Of a stretch of DNA of 64,000 nt, positions 1-13,631 are shown in pieces. The DNA lies in the NCBI GenBank assembly GCA_917880885.1, contig OU862910.1:13156710-13220709 (forward strand), written 5' to 3'. Both the position numbers and the translations under genes were made by a program. Under the pieces are notes generated by a model. It made no database searches, had not been told where the DNA came from, and saw only the letters and a program-made list of their open reading frames with translations. The first letter of the stretch is position 1. Each line of letters opens with the position of its first letter. The stretch is from Limnephilus marmoratus. Its lineage: Eukaryota > Arthropoda > Insecta > Trichoptera > Limnephilidae.

Positions 1-1150
1 TTAACATTAGTTTTAAAACCTGGAGGTTTTAATTTCAGTTTCAGAATTCGACGTAATGACGAAATGATCAACATCTATGTATCATACCACCTACGTATAG
101 CGCAAGTATAACTAAAACACTTATTTAGGTCGGGGTTGAAGTCCTCAGTTTTAATTTTAAGTTATAATGTCTCTAGTTTGACGATGTACTAGAGCAGATC
201 TGTTAAAAATCACGGGATATTATGCAATTAAATCTTGTTAGTTAGTGAATATCTTGAAAAACTGCCTTTAGTTGTAAACGCAGTTTTTTACCATAATAAA
301 TTTAAACAAATGAAATGCACGCTGCAAATAATATGCAATAAAATTAATTTTCTGGAAAACCAATATTACATAGGTAGGTACTTTATCGCTTGTCTGAATT
401 CTTGAAAAAGGTGGTTAAATTAAAAAACACATCTGAGTTCATTAATACAGAGTTACAATCACTCACAGACACACTCACAACCGAAATTAGTATGTTTGAT
501 GATCTGATTTAACTTTGTAATAGTGAGAGGAGGTGACTGTATCACTAAAATCACTACTGAAAATCATCGATGCTCTCTCGCAATATGCTCTCATTTATTT
601 TACGCTTTTTAAACTGAAGCAGTGTTAGACAACCTATCAAGGTATGAGGTGTTAAATTCGACCCGTGCTATCTCAGCTGTTAAATCCAGCGCCTTGCCTG
701 CAAATAAAAAATAGGAAACAAAGAACCCTTTCACTGGGAATTTATCACATTTCGTTAAAGCATCTGGGACTTAATCTGCGTACGCGATACGCTTTACGGG
801 TTAAGGGTAGGTACAGCCTGCTGCCTGCCGCCGGCTGCCTTCTGCCTTTAGCCTGGAAGCCTTCGGGAGTTCCTTCAATCCTCAAAGGACGTCGGGAGCC
901 AGTAACGAATGTTCATTAAGAAAATTCTTTCTTTCACTTTAGTGCGCTTTGCGCTATTTTTTACGACACTCTAATTACGGTGGTACCCAAGTGCACAGAA
1001 AAATTTTAATACCAAATTTTAAACGAAAATTATTTAACGTAAGGGCGGAACATGAGATTATGTAATGTTTTGAAATTCAGTAAGCTTTTAAAAATTAATT
1101 TAAATGGATAAAGTTAAGGAAGGTTTTCTTAGAATTCTTATTAAAATAAA
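1..1150. other. AT-rich intergenic or intronic DNA
   Basis: No gene recognised. A GC-richer patch at about 776-905 contains several CpG words (GCGTACGCGATACG) and is open for 84 codons on the plus strand, but the translation resembles no family I know and has no convincing splice context. Confidence 0.5.
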
Positions 1151-1160
1151 CTAAAAAAGT

Positions 1161-1275
1161 AATCGGTATTGACATAAGGATTGTCACTAAGGACACGTCT
1201 GTTGTGATTTCTGACATTATTTGGAGATAAATAATGAAAATTAAATTTTTGTCTCGGGTGACTTTTTCGATGCCT
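1161..1275 (+). repeat. Rep5 repeat fragment
   Basis: Shares an ordered series of words with 30896-31000 (GGAC-CGT, TTGTGATT-CTGA, ATTATTTGGAG, then TCTCGGGTGAC versus TCTCTGGTGAC). The same block, including TTTGGAGTAAAAAAT, appears in the inverted arms at 38835-38945 and 39540-39677, so this is a diverged copy of one transposon terminus. Confidence 0.5.
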
Positions 1276-1344
1276 TTTTTCTTCAAAATCAAATACAAAA
1301 AATTACACATACCGTCACTACTCTGCCGAGTTACCACCACCTTA

Positions 1345-4300
1345 ACTTTCATACAGCCCCAACTGTCAAATACCTATTGATTTTCTTTTAGTTTAAAAAA
1401 AAATCAAAAATGTCACCAAATTTTCATTTACATTTTTTACTCCAAATAAGGAATTACTGGTTTAAAGTAAGTCAAGTATATCTCCTAAAACCATTTATGA
1501 GAATTAATAATGTTAAATGAAGATTTTTGCATTTTATGACTGTTGCATTCAAAAGCCTCTGTCAAGTAAGCACGGAGACGTTTGGAATAATACACATGTA
1601 CTCGTAATCTAAAAATGTTGTTTTGATTTCCTTTATAATATTTCAATCGTCAACATTTAAAAAAAACAACATTTTTTAAATAATAACCTGTTGTTATTTT
1701 TTATTTCACATACTCAAACATGTTGCTGTTACCAAAAAGCTATTCAGAGTAGGTAAGTAACATAAAGAAAACAAAATTTTAAAACAAAAGAAAAAAAAAC
1801 ATGTGTAAAATCAAGATTTTTATTGATTCTAATGTAGAAAGGAGAAGTGAATAATTTATATTTGTGAAAAATTAAATATTATCAACCATTTTCCCAAGTT
1901 TTGTTTTAATAGTCAAGTAATTCTATCAAAGAAAACTTTTATTTTATTGATTATTTAACCCCGTTCTTAGTACATGGTTCACAAATAGCATGATATTGTT
2001 GTGAAACAATTGGCGAAAACTTTAAACTCGCTCTAAATTCTCTATTCTGCTGTGTGGGTCAACTCGAAGCTTGAAGTCGACTTAAACTCTAGTCCGAGAG
2101 ATAAGAAACTTCGAACCTTAGATGAATTTTAAGATGGGTTTAGGTAAATGTAACATACATCCATACATAAACATCTAAGCGAAAGATTTGTGTACAAAAC
2201 AAAGCGTAAATAATTTATAAATAATGGGGTGTTTATTGAGTGCAGCGAAGTTCTGTTTTGTGTCGACCATTAGGCGTTTAATCTGTCTTTAAATTTGTTT
2301 GTTACACTCCGACTCAAGGTCAAGATGGTTGCCTTGTTTAATACTACATATTGATCGTGGATCCTACTACGAACTCTCAAATCGTAACAATCAATATTAT
2401 GGTACCTACCGACCTCAAGAAAGATTGTTGGTATCTTTCGAGGATCCTAGATTTGTTAGCATCTTGTGTGACATTTCTTTGGACAAATTGTATTCCTTAA
2501 TTATTTTTTTTTTAAATGTCACTTTAAATACGTATGATTTATAATTAAGCGGGTAGGTATTTATCTAGGTACCTACTTATAAATCTTATGATTTTGGAGA
2601 AAATTTTGGTTAAGACTTATGTAAAAAGTGAAAATTAGAATCATATGTTTTTGGACGTAAGGTATCTTGCTCACAGAACCTCCACTATTTAAGTTGTTAA
2701 AAATGCATCTTTTTACGTAAAATTAACATAAAAACTGCATTTAATTAATGCGATCTTCAGAAGCTTCTTGCAGAAGATCACAAACATTTAATGATTAAAT
2801 ATTTTTTTGTACAATGTCACCTCAAAGGCGTATCATAAAGCTAGAAAATAACTATGGTTAGAATTAGCTAAAATATACTTAGCCAATGTGTTTGTATTAA
2901 ATTTGAGGCTTTAGATGATTTTTTTTAAAGAAACAAAACGATCTAAGTGAGTTATAAGTATAAGTTATAAGCAACTTCTTGTCAGTCATTAAAAAATATT
3001 TGTTCTGAGAAAACAAATTACTTTTCATGTTACTAAAACCTGAAAATCAAACTACTAATTTGATGTTATTATTTTCCCAAATTTACACAATTATGTACCT
3101 TGAAAAATTTCTACGACGATTTTCGCTTTTGCAAGACATTAGTAGTAATAGGTACTTGGTGTTTATAGATTTCTTGATCTTTATTTGGCCCGAATTCCCA
3201 GCGGGCGTTTCGATGCTACGAATGAAATTAAAAGCGTCGGTAAATTAGCACAAAAATTTTTGAAATCCCTGTTTTCACTGCTCGGGAGTACCAAATAATA
3301 ATATTGTATTAAACACTGAGTAGAAACTAATACTTAATATAAATTGATTGTAATTACGCAAAAAACTAGCCAGTCCAAAATTTTATATAAATGTATTATT
3401 GTACATGATCAATTATTATTCTACTAGAACCAGTCAGGCCGCTTTAATACAAAAATTCATAGTAATCATCTTCCGAAATATTTTTAATTGCTAAATTAAT
3501 CGTTTAAATCTCAAAACATATTTGTTGTGGCATGTTCAGCAGATTTTAGCAAAAAGCAAAGATTTTTAGCTAACATTCTAAATATGACATTTACCTAATC
3601 AAAACAAAAAGGTTCACGGCGCTTTTGGTTAGATACATTTAGTGTTAGCTCTGGATGTTTACTGTAGAATGCACATTTCACACAGTAAGGTCGGATAGTG
3701 GATTGCATAGCTTACATTCACTAATATGTACTCTAAAGAAAAAAAAACAGACCTCAAAAAAATCACCAATATCTCTAAAAGTCTATATTTAAGTTCACTT
3801 TACAGTTACAAAAAATTGGTATCTACTTATTATTTATATTTTTTAATAAAAAAAACGTTCTAGGTGATGGGTAGATTTGATTATTAAATCATTAAACGAA
3901 GGTGCTTTTAAGAGCGTTTAACCAGCCAGCGGACGAAAATCCACATTTCGTCGAAAGTTGTTCTTCCGATCGTGCAGGGCGGTTACAATGAGAAAGATTA
4001 ATTATTCTCCGTACCAGCTTTTTAAAATTATAACTCAATATCGAATTTATTTCAATCCAAATTAGCTTTAATTTATACCTTCATCCAAAAATGCTGAAAG
4101 GCGTGATGATAAAACTATTAAAATAGTGTACTTTTTGTAGTTATTTTTTGATTATAAGTATTTATCATTTTTCAATAATGTCTAAATTTAATAAGAATGT
4201 TAAAAAAATCTGAAATATATTAGTTTGTAAGTGCGCAAATAAATACACAAATGGACCAATTTTCGTCAAGAAACACATATACGTACATATTTTTTAATGA

Positions 4301-5930
4301 TTTTATTGAAATTAAAATTAAAATTCTAAAACATACGTTTGCTAGATAATATATTGATTTATTTTACTGAATGATTATATTATTTGAAATGGGTGTGGTA
4401 TAATACAAAAAATTTTTTGAAAATTTAACAAATCTGCCAACGACCTATGGAATAACCTTATTATACTAAAAATTAAAAAAAAAATCTCAAAATTTATTAC
4501 ATACGAATGCTAGATAAAAGAACAATCTTTCGAAATCCATTTATAATTTTTTGTGAAAAAGAGTCAATACGTCTAAAAACTTTTTTGAAAATGACGTATT
4601 TCCGGTTTTCTCTGGTAATGCCCTCTTAACTCAGTTCGAGTTTTTTGTGGTAATCAGTATGATAAATTATTTGTGCATGACATTTAAACCGATAAAACTT
4701 ACAAAAATCATTATACGAGCTCTAAAAGGAATATTTTTAATGTTTAAGTAATTGTTTATTATTTCGGACATATCGTATACTACTAGTACCTACCTACGAT
4801 ATTTTTACTATTTACTACTAGTTTGTATTAATAATTTTTTTAACGTTATTTGTTAACGTATATGCGTAATTTTGTCAACGTAAGTGCGTAATTTTTAATG
4901 AACTTTAAATATTTGTTTGTATTTTGACAACAAAATTCGTATTAGGAAGGAAAATGTAAAAAAAGTTTAATCACGATAGCAGAAAATAGCTCTTATACAA
5001 GATATATCAGTTTCTTTCAAAGGAAAAAAGGAATTCTTTTGGAGGAAATAGACACGCGTATACTGTGTGTCTTATTTTTTGTCTCACGATTATTAATATG
5101 TCAGAAAGAGCTGCATTATTATTGCGATAAGGAACGTATGTTTATTGCCTTTTTTGGTTGGTGTTTAGAATATTTATTTATTTTAAAATCCATATCATGC
5201 ACCATAAGACGTACATGAGAATGAGACTGACATAAAGATGATATTACAAAATATCGAGTGTTATAATTCGATTGAAGCCGGGTAGTAAAAAAACAATAAA
5301 TAACAGCATTATAAAAGAAATAACTGCCGAAATGAAATAAGTTTTGTAATAGTGAGGGTAAATCCCAAATATGGATTTAATAAATTAATAATATATTTCT
5401 TTTCAAACTTCGTTCAATGAGTAGGTACGTACTTCTTACTTCTTATGGTTAATGTTATGCCCACAAGTCATTAAATGTCACATTTAAAATTTGATTATGA
5501 CAGCCATAATAATTATAGCCATAGAAAGCCATAGAAATTAACATAGTAATTAGCTATTAAGTTGATGTGAGTCGGCTACATTATTAATTCTAACGGGGCG
5601 TCATGTTGTGATGGTTGATGAAACATTTTAATATTTAAGGCTCCATACATAATGCATAGGCTCTGTAACAAGGAAAATAACAGTGTGTCCATGTAACTAA
5701 CATGAAAACAAAAGGCAACATGTCATCAATATTATGACCTTATTTACAAGATGTCAGGTAACGCATGTTGCCCGGAATAAAAAAAATGTATAAAGTAAGC
5801 ATTATCATTAATTAAGAGTGAAAATTCAATTTATAAAATTAAAACAAAATATTTTTACTTAATCTTACCAGGTTTTGAATCGGTTCTTTTTGTGTTAAAA
5901 AGCACCTAGCTTTGACTGTTCGCGAATCAT
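1345..5930. other. AT-rich DNA without recognised genes
   Basis: All frames are interrupted by frequent stops. The only compositional exception is 3895-4015, a GC-richer block containing GGCGGTTACAATGAGAAAG followed by a TAATTATT homeobox-like word. It could be a conserved regulatory element, but nothing in this sequence alone proves it. Confidence 0.5.
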
Positions 5931-5942
5931 GTTTATAAGGTA

Positions 5943-6084
5943 ACTTCCAAGGTTCTGCACTCCGCAGTGCCTCTACGATGTTCACAAAAGGAGGCAATTC
6001 CTCAATTTACTTCGCCGCCCACTAGCCATCTTCTGGAATATGCAGATGATGTGGCAACCTTTTTGACAGTCGTCATTACTTAGG
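5943..6084 (+). pseudogene. Decayed LINE reverse-transcriptase scrap
   Basis: Three short frame-shifted pieces read like RT motif B to C of a non-LTR retrotransposon. QGSAL lies near 5947-5962, a CLYDVHKR-like piece follows in the next frame, and LLEYADDVATFL is encoded at 6030-6065 with the catalytic-type YADD at 6039-6050. Frame changes and a stop show that it is inactive. Non-LTR RTs copy element RNA at a nicked target; this is a relic only. Confidence 0.55.
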
Positions 6085-6099
6085 TACTTAGTCCATATT

Positions 6100-6580
6100 T
6101 TTTTGTCATTATTAATTTTTCGGTTTAAATGTAATAATTGTTTATCTCACGTAATATGGCAGACTGGGATTGCATTATTCTCCCAGTCATGCTGCATTAA
6201 AAATTTAAACAGATAAAATAATTATTTGAGTCGATCAAATTGAAACGGATTTATGTATTTTTAATTACATATAGCTACTTCCTAACCGTCTTTTTTCTCC
6301 CATTTCCCCTTCTCCCTCCAACTCCGTTGCTGAATTTTCAAGGCTAGGCAGACCTGGCTTCAGGCAATACTACTAAAATGGTGTCGCGTAACAAATTTCT
6401 GGTAAAAAGCTCCTACGACAGACATGGAGATGATTTGAATACATACGACCTTAAAATACCCAGGTTCTTGCAGGACATGCTGGATACAATCACCCAGCGC
6501 TTGCCTCCTCGTGGACTGTCACCAATCTTGTCCATAGTTATACTAACACTTACTGTATCTTGATTTCCCTTTAAGCACTT
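6100..6580. other. No recognised gene
   Basis: A 61-codon plus-strand frame at 6378-6563 is somewhat GC-richer than its surroundings but matches no family I recognise. The rest is AT-rich with stops in all frames. Confidence 0.4.
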
Positions 6581-6584
6581 GCAT

Positions 6585-6760
6585 ACTGCTTACTAACAAC
6601 GTATGCAGGGACACTGGAGGTATAAATTCGTTCAAAATTAAATGTAGTTTCGTTCATTAAAAAAAAATAGAGTCCTTGCGAGAGCCTTGAAGGAGTAACC
6701 ATATGTTATTTAACCAACAGGGCGGGTAAGTGATGGATAACCTCCAAAACGACCCTAAAA
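6585..6760 (+). repeat. Rep4 repeat copy 1
   Basis: Strong similarity to 28894-29065: both begin CTTGCATACTGCTTACTAAC, continue with GTATGCA-GGACA-TGGAGG, then AAATGTAG-TTCGTT, an A-run, ATAGAGTC and AACCATATGTT. Two copies 22 kb apart in the same orientation indicate a dispersed repeat of unknown class. Confidence 0.7.
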
Positions 6761-6769
6761 TATAATGCT

Positions 6770-7605
6770 TGAGTTTGTGTTGTTTTATGGCCGGACACAA
6801 ATATAAAGTTAATAAATGGATTGAAACAGATATGATAGTACATACATACATTATAGAAAAATGCTTTATGATCCCACTGCATAAGAAGGCGTATGAAAAT
6901 TTTAAATAATATAATAGATAAAAGTTAATCTCTCCCTAAATTGCATAAAAGCAGTGATATAATATAATACTTTGTATAAAGTGGAATCAAACAAACCATT
7001 TAGATATTTTGGATTACTGGATAATAATAGGGATCTAGGACTTGAACGACGTTCTCTTGAAAATATTTTAAAACATTAGGTTAAATTTATAAATGCATGC
7101 ACGTATGTAATGCGACTGTAACGGCAGTAAGTAGGCTGATACTGCACGGTCCGATAAAAGTCTACTCTCTTGGAATAACATGAAGATAATACGTTCTAGT
7201 ACAGCACATCTGCAGTATTGCCTGGACAGCAGAGTGACCCGCAAAACCACGTTCGTCTGGCATGGGAACGAAACTTGACAAAAACAAATATACAATTAAA
7301 ATTAATAAAATACAGAAATCGCAAATAACTTATTCTAAAACAACGACTCGTTAACCGTATATACCGCTTTTTTAGTTAAAAATTTAATCTCCTGAGAAGA
7401 ATTTAAATTATTTTCGCAGACAGACTGATGGCAAGCAGAAATTTAAAGATCTTAAATGATTATAGTTCTTTCTTGTCAGAAGAAGCATTTGAGAGCGAAC
7501 GAATTTCGCAGTGGTAATATTATTTAAAAAGGGTTCGGTAGAATGGATTCCGATTACGCCATCAAAGTGATTGAATTTCTGATTCAAGGTACTATTTATA
7601 AGAGT
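6770..7605. other. AT-rich DNA without recognised genes
   Basis: Only short stop-interrupted frames are present. I see no repeat shared with the rest of the window. Confidence 0.4.
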
Positions 7606-7611
7606 ATTATT

Positions 7612-7782
7612 ATTATTTTTTTAAAAGAAAGACAATTCTCGGGTTACGAATAACCCGATAAAATTTTAATATCTCCTACTACCGCCATAGACTGAAAATG
7701 TTGCTTGTGTTGTGATGGAGGACTTAGCCAACCGAGGAATCGAACACACTACGCCCGATGCCAACTCAGCCATTGACCGGTC
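7612..7782 (-). repeat. tRNA-derived SINE, copy A (minus)
   Basis: On the minus strand this has an A box (TGGCTGAGTTGGCATCGGG) and, about 30 nt later, a B box (GTGTGTTCGATTCCTCGG), the internal RNA polymerase III promoter of tRNA-derived SINEs. A body containing GTCC-CCATCACAACACAAGCAACATTTTCAG follows, and then an A-rich tail (T-rich at 7612-7630 on plus). The copy at 17465-17650 matches along the whole length, which defines the family. Confidence 0.75.
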
Positions 7783-8037
7783 TGTACCATGATGTACTAC
7801 ATATTGTATCGTAACATATAAGGGAGACAGATGGTTTTGTAGCTAATATGAAAAAAAATCAATGTCGTCATTCTATATCCACTATGAATACCTAATACTT
7901 GAGAGGAGGAGTCTCAGAAGAAAGTGAAAAAATAATTGACCTAAACCCGCAATTATTTATGTGGCGTAGTTTTGAATATGAGTTTTCTTAACTTTCTCGT
8001 GTTTCAGATTCAATTTTTTCTATCCATCATCCTATTT

Positions 8038-8120
8038 CTTTTTTTTACATTAACTCCATACAGAACGCCCTGGGGATCTTCTAAGATTCTGTGTGGAGGG
8101 TTTTTTTTCTTGAAGGGACC
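8038..8120 (-). repeat. Rep1 3' fragment (minus)
   Basis: Reads TTTTTTACATTAACTCCATACAG, then CCCTGGGGATCTTCT and TCTGTGTGGAGGGTTTTTTT. This is a diverged version of the Rep1 3' hairpin and poly(A) end seen intact at 50430-50520, in reverse orientation. Confidence 0.55.
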
Positions 8121-8490
8121 TATGGTGTACGAAGGAGGAAACACAGAGGCCGGTAAATCATTTCACAGCCGAGCTGTTGAACTATAGAAATAGTCGAAGA
8201 ATCGACCATCAAGATACTTTCGTTTTGGAAACCAGTGATTCAAGATACTTTTTGTTATTAATCTAGGTGTTTCATAAACCTCGTACCTCATTACATATGT
8301 CTGGCAATGTTTTAGGTAGCTTGAAAACAAGCTTATGGGTCCGATTGGTTAAAAGTGTTTTGATGTTGCTAGCCAGGCAAGTAACGCAAAATATTGCACT
8401 ATTCTCGTTTCCACAATGCTAGAATTCGTATATTAGATTATTTAATTCTCTTGAAAGTTTCGTTTTTTTTTATCATAGAGTTATTCAAAT

Positions 8491-8884
8491 ATGATTTCGC
8501 AAAGAATTAAAGTTTCAAAAAAGGAAACCGTTAATCTATTATTAAACGTTTTATTTTATTCGAACACTAAATCTGAAGTAACTAATTCCGAAGGTTTTCA
8601 ACTTCTTAAAAAAACGTTGAATGTTAACAATCCAGGGACACGAAAAGGAATTCTTTGCACATGTACCCAAGACCGAGTTTAACTCGCAAAGGGAGTGGTT
8701 TGAGTCATCAGAAGTCAGACGCGATGACATTGCTACGCACGGAGAAACAAACTTTACACTAAATGGGTGTGCCTCATATATTTTACTGGACGATATTATT
8801 CCGAGACAGAGAAATCCCGATATAGTCCAGGGGACTCGGAATTGTTTGGACGAACAATTCGAAAGACAGACGTGCCTGAAATAA
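8491..8884 (+). other. Possible decayed coding patch, function unknown
   Basis: Two overlapping plus-strand frames (8491-8682 and 8621-8884) stay open for 63 and 87 codons in otherwise stop-dense DNA. The second has a balanced, charged composition, with FFAHVPKTEF near its start. I recognise no domain. It could be a frameshifted relic of a transposon gene or chance. Confidence 0.2.
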
Positions 8885-8889
8885 ATTGA

Positions 8890-11800
8890 CCATTATAACC
8901 CGAACTTAATACTAATAATTATGCACGATATTTGCAAGTCAAAGTATAGCGTTAAAGCAAGGTCGAATGTTTAATTTATTTCAGCAATGTGAACAAGAAA
9001 AAGGAAGCTTTTTAAAAACGTGTTTGAATTTTTTACATTGTTCAAGTTAACATAATAATTAGATTAATGTTTTTAAAACGTGTTCAGAAAAAAACCTTCG
9101 CAAAACAAGCATTGTAATTGTTTTCAAACAACCAATTCAACGTAATAATTCCTATTTCAAAATAAAACAATACAACATTACCTGATTAGTATTGTTATTT
9201 CGGCATTGTTTTTCTTCTTTTATTCTGCTATTCGTTGGGTGACATAATATCTGTCACATGGAAAAATAGCACCAAAGCTCATCAATGACATTTAACTCCT
9301 TGGACATCGGCCATATTTTGTAAGAGCGTCAAAATATTTCCGCTTTGCAAAATAATCCAAATAAATGGTATATTTTTTAACGTACCCGAAAACTAAAAAC
9401 TGTCCTTGAAAGGTGATAAAATAATAATTAAAATTTTATAATTCGAAATAAACATATATTATTTGAAATATAAAAATTTTACGTAAAAAAAGAAAAGTTT
9501 TTAAAAATGCATCACCTTACGTTTTTTGTAACTAAAAATACTAATAACGAAAAAATAAATAAGTAAAACACCACATTTCTGACCCTGTTCCAATTTCTGA
9601 CATATGTAACACAAATTACGATTTTACTAACTGAAGTAACATTCCTACGTATATTGATATTAGCGCATCGCGAAAGTTGTTCCCCTCTCCCTCTAACCAA
9701 CGTTTAGTCTAAGGACTATTTGGCACCCATTTCTACCAAAATATTATTTAGTATATGATTTTGGTGATTTTGTGATATTGCACATTTTTTCACCTTTTTC
9801 GGCGAGTAAACCAAATTTTACAAAATGTGATGACACAGTTCACCAATGTTTTATGCATTGTTTGCGTATGTTTTTCAATAGAGTATTGACCATATTTATA
9901 CATTTAAAACGAAAAAGAATACATATCAATAGATTTATGATAGTTTTTGAGCGGTCAGAAATAGGTATCTGTTTTAATGGGGTGACCATATTTATGACAT
10001 CTATGTCAGAAAATGATATGACTCCAAAAAATTATGTTCATATTTCTGACCGGTGTGTCAGAAATTGATACTAATCATAATTTAGGGGTTTTTAATCCTG
10101 ACACAAGAAGAACGGCTGTGCGTCTTCTTTTGTAATAGACTATATTTTGGATTTTAGGCCAAAATTCCCAACCAAATCGAATAATTAAAAAACATGTATG
10201 AGAAATATCGATTGCCGAGAGTGTAATTTAATTTATTTGTATTTTTACAAAATTCAGTCCATTTAAGAAATAGTTTTCTAATGATTTTACAGGCAAATTT
10301 TGCAATGTTTTGTGAGTAACAATTTTATTAAATAAATAATGTTATCGAACTAATGTTTTAATAAAATGAAATATAACTTTTTTGGGTCGAAATATAAATG
10401 TGTGTATCTACAAAAATTTTTCGTTCCAACAAGGTTTCAATATGAATTTTAGACTAAATACAAAATATATTTCTTTAAATAGGTCAGTCGTTCCATTTTT
10501 GGTGATTTTCCATAACAATCGTTAGAGATTTTCTTGAGTAATTACATTTTAAACTAATGTCAGCCGGATGATAAAGAAAATATAATTACTCCATTTAAAA
10601 ATAGTTTTTGTTCTGGCCTGTTATTGATCAACTTTCTACTTCTTTCACTATACGTGCAACGACAAAAATACCAACAGTAGCTAGTTCTGATGAGTGGTTC
10701 GAATTTCATAAACGAAAACAACAGGCCAAAGGATGTTTAGAGCGAGGAAGTAGCGCTAAAAGAGATTAACTAAGGCAAAAGAAACAACATGATGCTGCCA
10801 CTAAAAATACAAAAAAGAGCTTCAAACGAAAAACCTCAATGAATAAAAAATAATTTGTTTCCTACGTCAATTATGTAAATAAATGCCGTAAAGAACAGAA
10901 AAAGGCACAAATAAATTCTATGTCATTATGTGGAATAAATTTGTGGAAATGGCCAGAAAGAGTAGATCAAATGGTACAATATCGAGGATGTTATCGAAAT
11001 AATTAAAGATCCTATATCTAGTAGCCATTGAGGACAGTACCTTTACTTTTTTCTTCTTCTTTATTTGTTACTGTACCTATTTTAATTTAGAAGTAATTCC
11101 TAAAGAAGGCAAGATTCGTTTAAGTTCCTTGTTGGCGTAAAACTACAGACAAAATAATGTAAGCGATGTTTTATACCAAATAACAATGTTTTAATTAATG
11201 TTCATCTCTGTATAATTTTGTGTTTAATATTTAATAAAGTTTCTCCAAAATACCAATTTTTGTTTAAAATATCGTCCGCATAGTTGCATTTTATTTGTAA
11301 GTATGATCGAAATATCAACATATATGTCGGATTCTGGATTCACATTGATTTTTGTATGTCAAAAATACGAACGGCCATGTCAATCAATAGGAACATATTG
11401 ATTTTCCTATGTCAGAAATGGGTGTCAGAATGTTACATATTAAATGATTTTAAATAATTAACGGTAATAAATTGACCAAAAAGTGAGATTTTAATATTTG
11501 AAATTGAACAATGTTTCCAAAAATTCAAAATTTCGTTTCAATAATGTAAAGTTGATTTTAGGAAAAATTTTTGAAAATCATGAAAAAAAAGTGATAGCTT
11601 AACGTGTCAGAAATAGGGTGTTTTACCTTAAAAACAAAAAACAAATAAATTTTAAAAATAATTTTTTTAGATAAATGTGTTGTTAATCCTATTATCATCT
11701 CACTTTTTGACGATCACGTAAAATAAAAATTAAAAATTCCCAAATTTTCCGTTTTTTTTTCAATGGGCGTCAGAAAATTTGGTTTCAAAAGTGTGCTTTT

Positions 11801-12925
11801 GAATTATTCTGTGGTTAACTTTTTGATTTGAATATAAAGCGTATTTTTTCCTCTTTCTATCATATTTCTAACCACGATAGTAAGGGAGGCGTAACGATTT
11901 CTATAAGACCTATACGAACATCTTAGCCTGAAGTGATAAATAATACCATATAATTTTTTAATGATTATATTTAAAGTTCTTTAGAAGACTTTATCGACCA
12001 CCATAACACGGGCATCAGCCTAGCATGAAAGTGGAAAAATCCACAAATAATGTAACCATAATATATACGTATGCAATGAATAAAGAAAAATAAAAAATAA
12101 AAAAAAGACTCCAAGTTCAAAATGTTTTTTTTTGTACTTACTACGCATTTGCAGACATAATTATTGACAAAGGATTTATTACTATTACAGGCGTTATTCA
12201 AATTCTGAATGAGAGCATTGTTGATAAATGAACATGTTACGTATTGTATGTTCCTATGTAGGTTCATACGAGTATGTTGAAATGTCGTTTTATTCCGAAA
12301 TCCGTATGATTTATTAACCCTCCAAGAGATGATAAATGTGTTTTTATGCGCAAACGGTTTTGTATGAGCAAACAAAAAAAAACACAAACGAATTAAGATT
12401 ATGTTCTCGTAGTTGCTTTAATGTAGCTCATTAGTTGAAATGTCACTCACTTAGCAGCGTTCTGAGAACAAGAAAAAAGAGTGGGTACAGAAAACACATG
12501 TCACATGTTTAATACACTAAATGCTTAGTGAAACATACCGGAATTAAGTGTGTTTCTTATTGTCTTTTTTCTATGTTTCGTAAGAGACTAAACTAAGACG
12601 CTGACTTAATAATGTTTAACCAGGGGAAAAGTTATATTTTAAAATAAAACAGTTTTTGTCATCTTGTTATATTTGAGAGCAATAAATGAATTTCTTTAGA
12701 AAACACTTCATTAAAGTGTCAGGACGAGCAAAATATTATTATTTTGAATGATATTTTTTTGAGCATGGAAAGCATACGTAATTGTTTCGATTTCTGAAAA
12801 ATATTATTAATTGTGTTTGACTTTTATCCAAAGGCTATGTTCTTAGCCATGAAATTAAGAAGTGACAATTTAAAAATAAGCATGATTTTTAATAAAATTT
12901 TAAGGTTCATTAAAATTGAAAACAA
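8890..12925. other. AT-rich DNA with recurring GTCAGAAA words
   Basis: No intact gene. GTCAGAAAT or its complement recurs at about 9577-9605, 9954, 10007, 10041-10062, 11402-11425, 11607 and 11769. A stretch at 10680-11000 translates on plus into three consecutive lysine/arginine-rich open pieces separated by single stops, as a dead coding region would, but no family is recognisable. A 138-codon minus frame at 11971-12387 looks like low-complexity chance. Confidence 0.35.
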
Positions 12926-12927
12926 TC

Positions 12928-13338
12928 AATTTGGGAAGCGGTGTAGATATCGCCGTTCGGGAACCATTTATTGGTTTACCAACGCATATACGTAGGTCAC
13001 ACCAAGTGGTTCGATACGTTGGGTGGCTTAGTAGGGATGCCCGGGTTCATGGAGTGAGGCTAATTCGGATGACAGTGGATGCATCTGCTCACCAACTTCG
13101 GATGGATCAAGAGAGACTGTTTGAGGGAGACCTTTTAACCTCCTCAGCAGGACTCTCTCATTAATAAATTCATACGTCCGTTACTCCAGGATACAATGAA
13201 CCCCAGATTCTATCCCTTTTACTTTTTCCTTCCCAGAACTTCCTCTCTTTCATTTCATATAAAGGCCCTCCACACAGCATCCAAACGATGACATAGGCCC
13301 TGAGAAGATTTTTTTCCTCGAGGCATCCTGTGTGACAG
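12928..13338 (+). repeat. Rep1 long-type copy
   Basis: Starts with AATTTGGGAAGCGG and continues with a diverged form of the Rep1 5' region (GGGAACC-TTTATTGG, GGTTCG-TACGTT, GCCCGGGTTCATGG). It has the extra internal block of the long subfamily (GATGCATC...GAGAGACTG...GAGGGAG) and ends at the 3' hairpin (CCCTCCACACAGCATCC... CCTGTGTGA). The poly(A) is lost. Confidence 0.75.
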
Positions 13339-13631
13339 TGGTGTAGCTAGCAAGGGTGGCACCCGGTGCGTGATAACGTGGAGTCACCCCCCCCCCCTTC
13401 CCCCCATTAATGTGTAAAAACCTTTTTCGAAATCCTCAAAATTACCTATTATTTATTAAAATTATTTTCCTGAGGGCCTCCTGCGTGGAGTAAAAGAAAA
13501 AGAAAATTATTGATCGATTCTGCTTTATTTGTATTCGGGTTTGCGTTTATCAATTACCATTTATTCAAAAAAAATTACCTATCCAATCCTCTTTACTTGT
13601 TTTTGAAAGTTGTCGTTCAACACTTTTAATA

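Noticed and set aside
11971..12387. 138-codon minus-strand frame
   Set aside because: Phenylalanine/asparagine-rich, AT-driven composition without domain, splice or repeat support.
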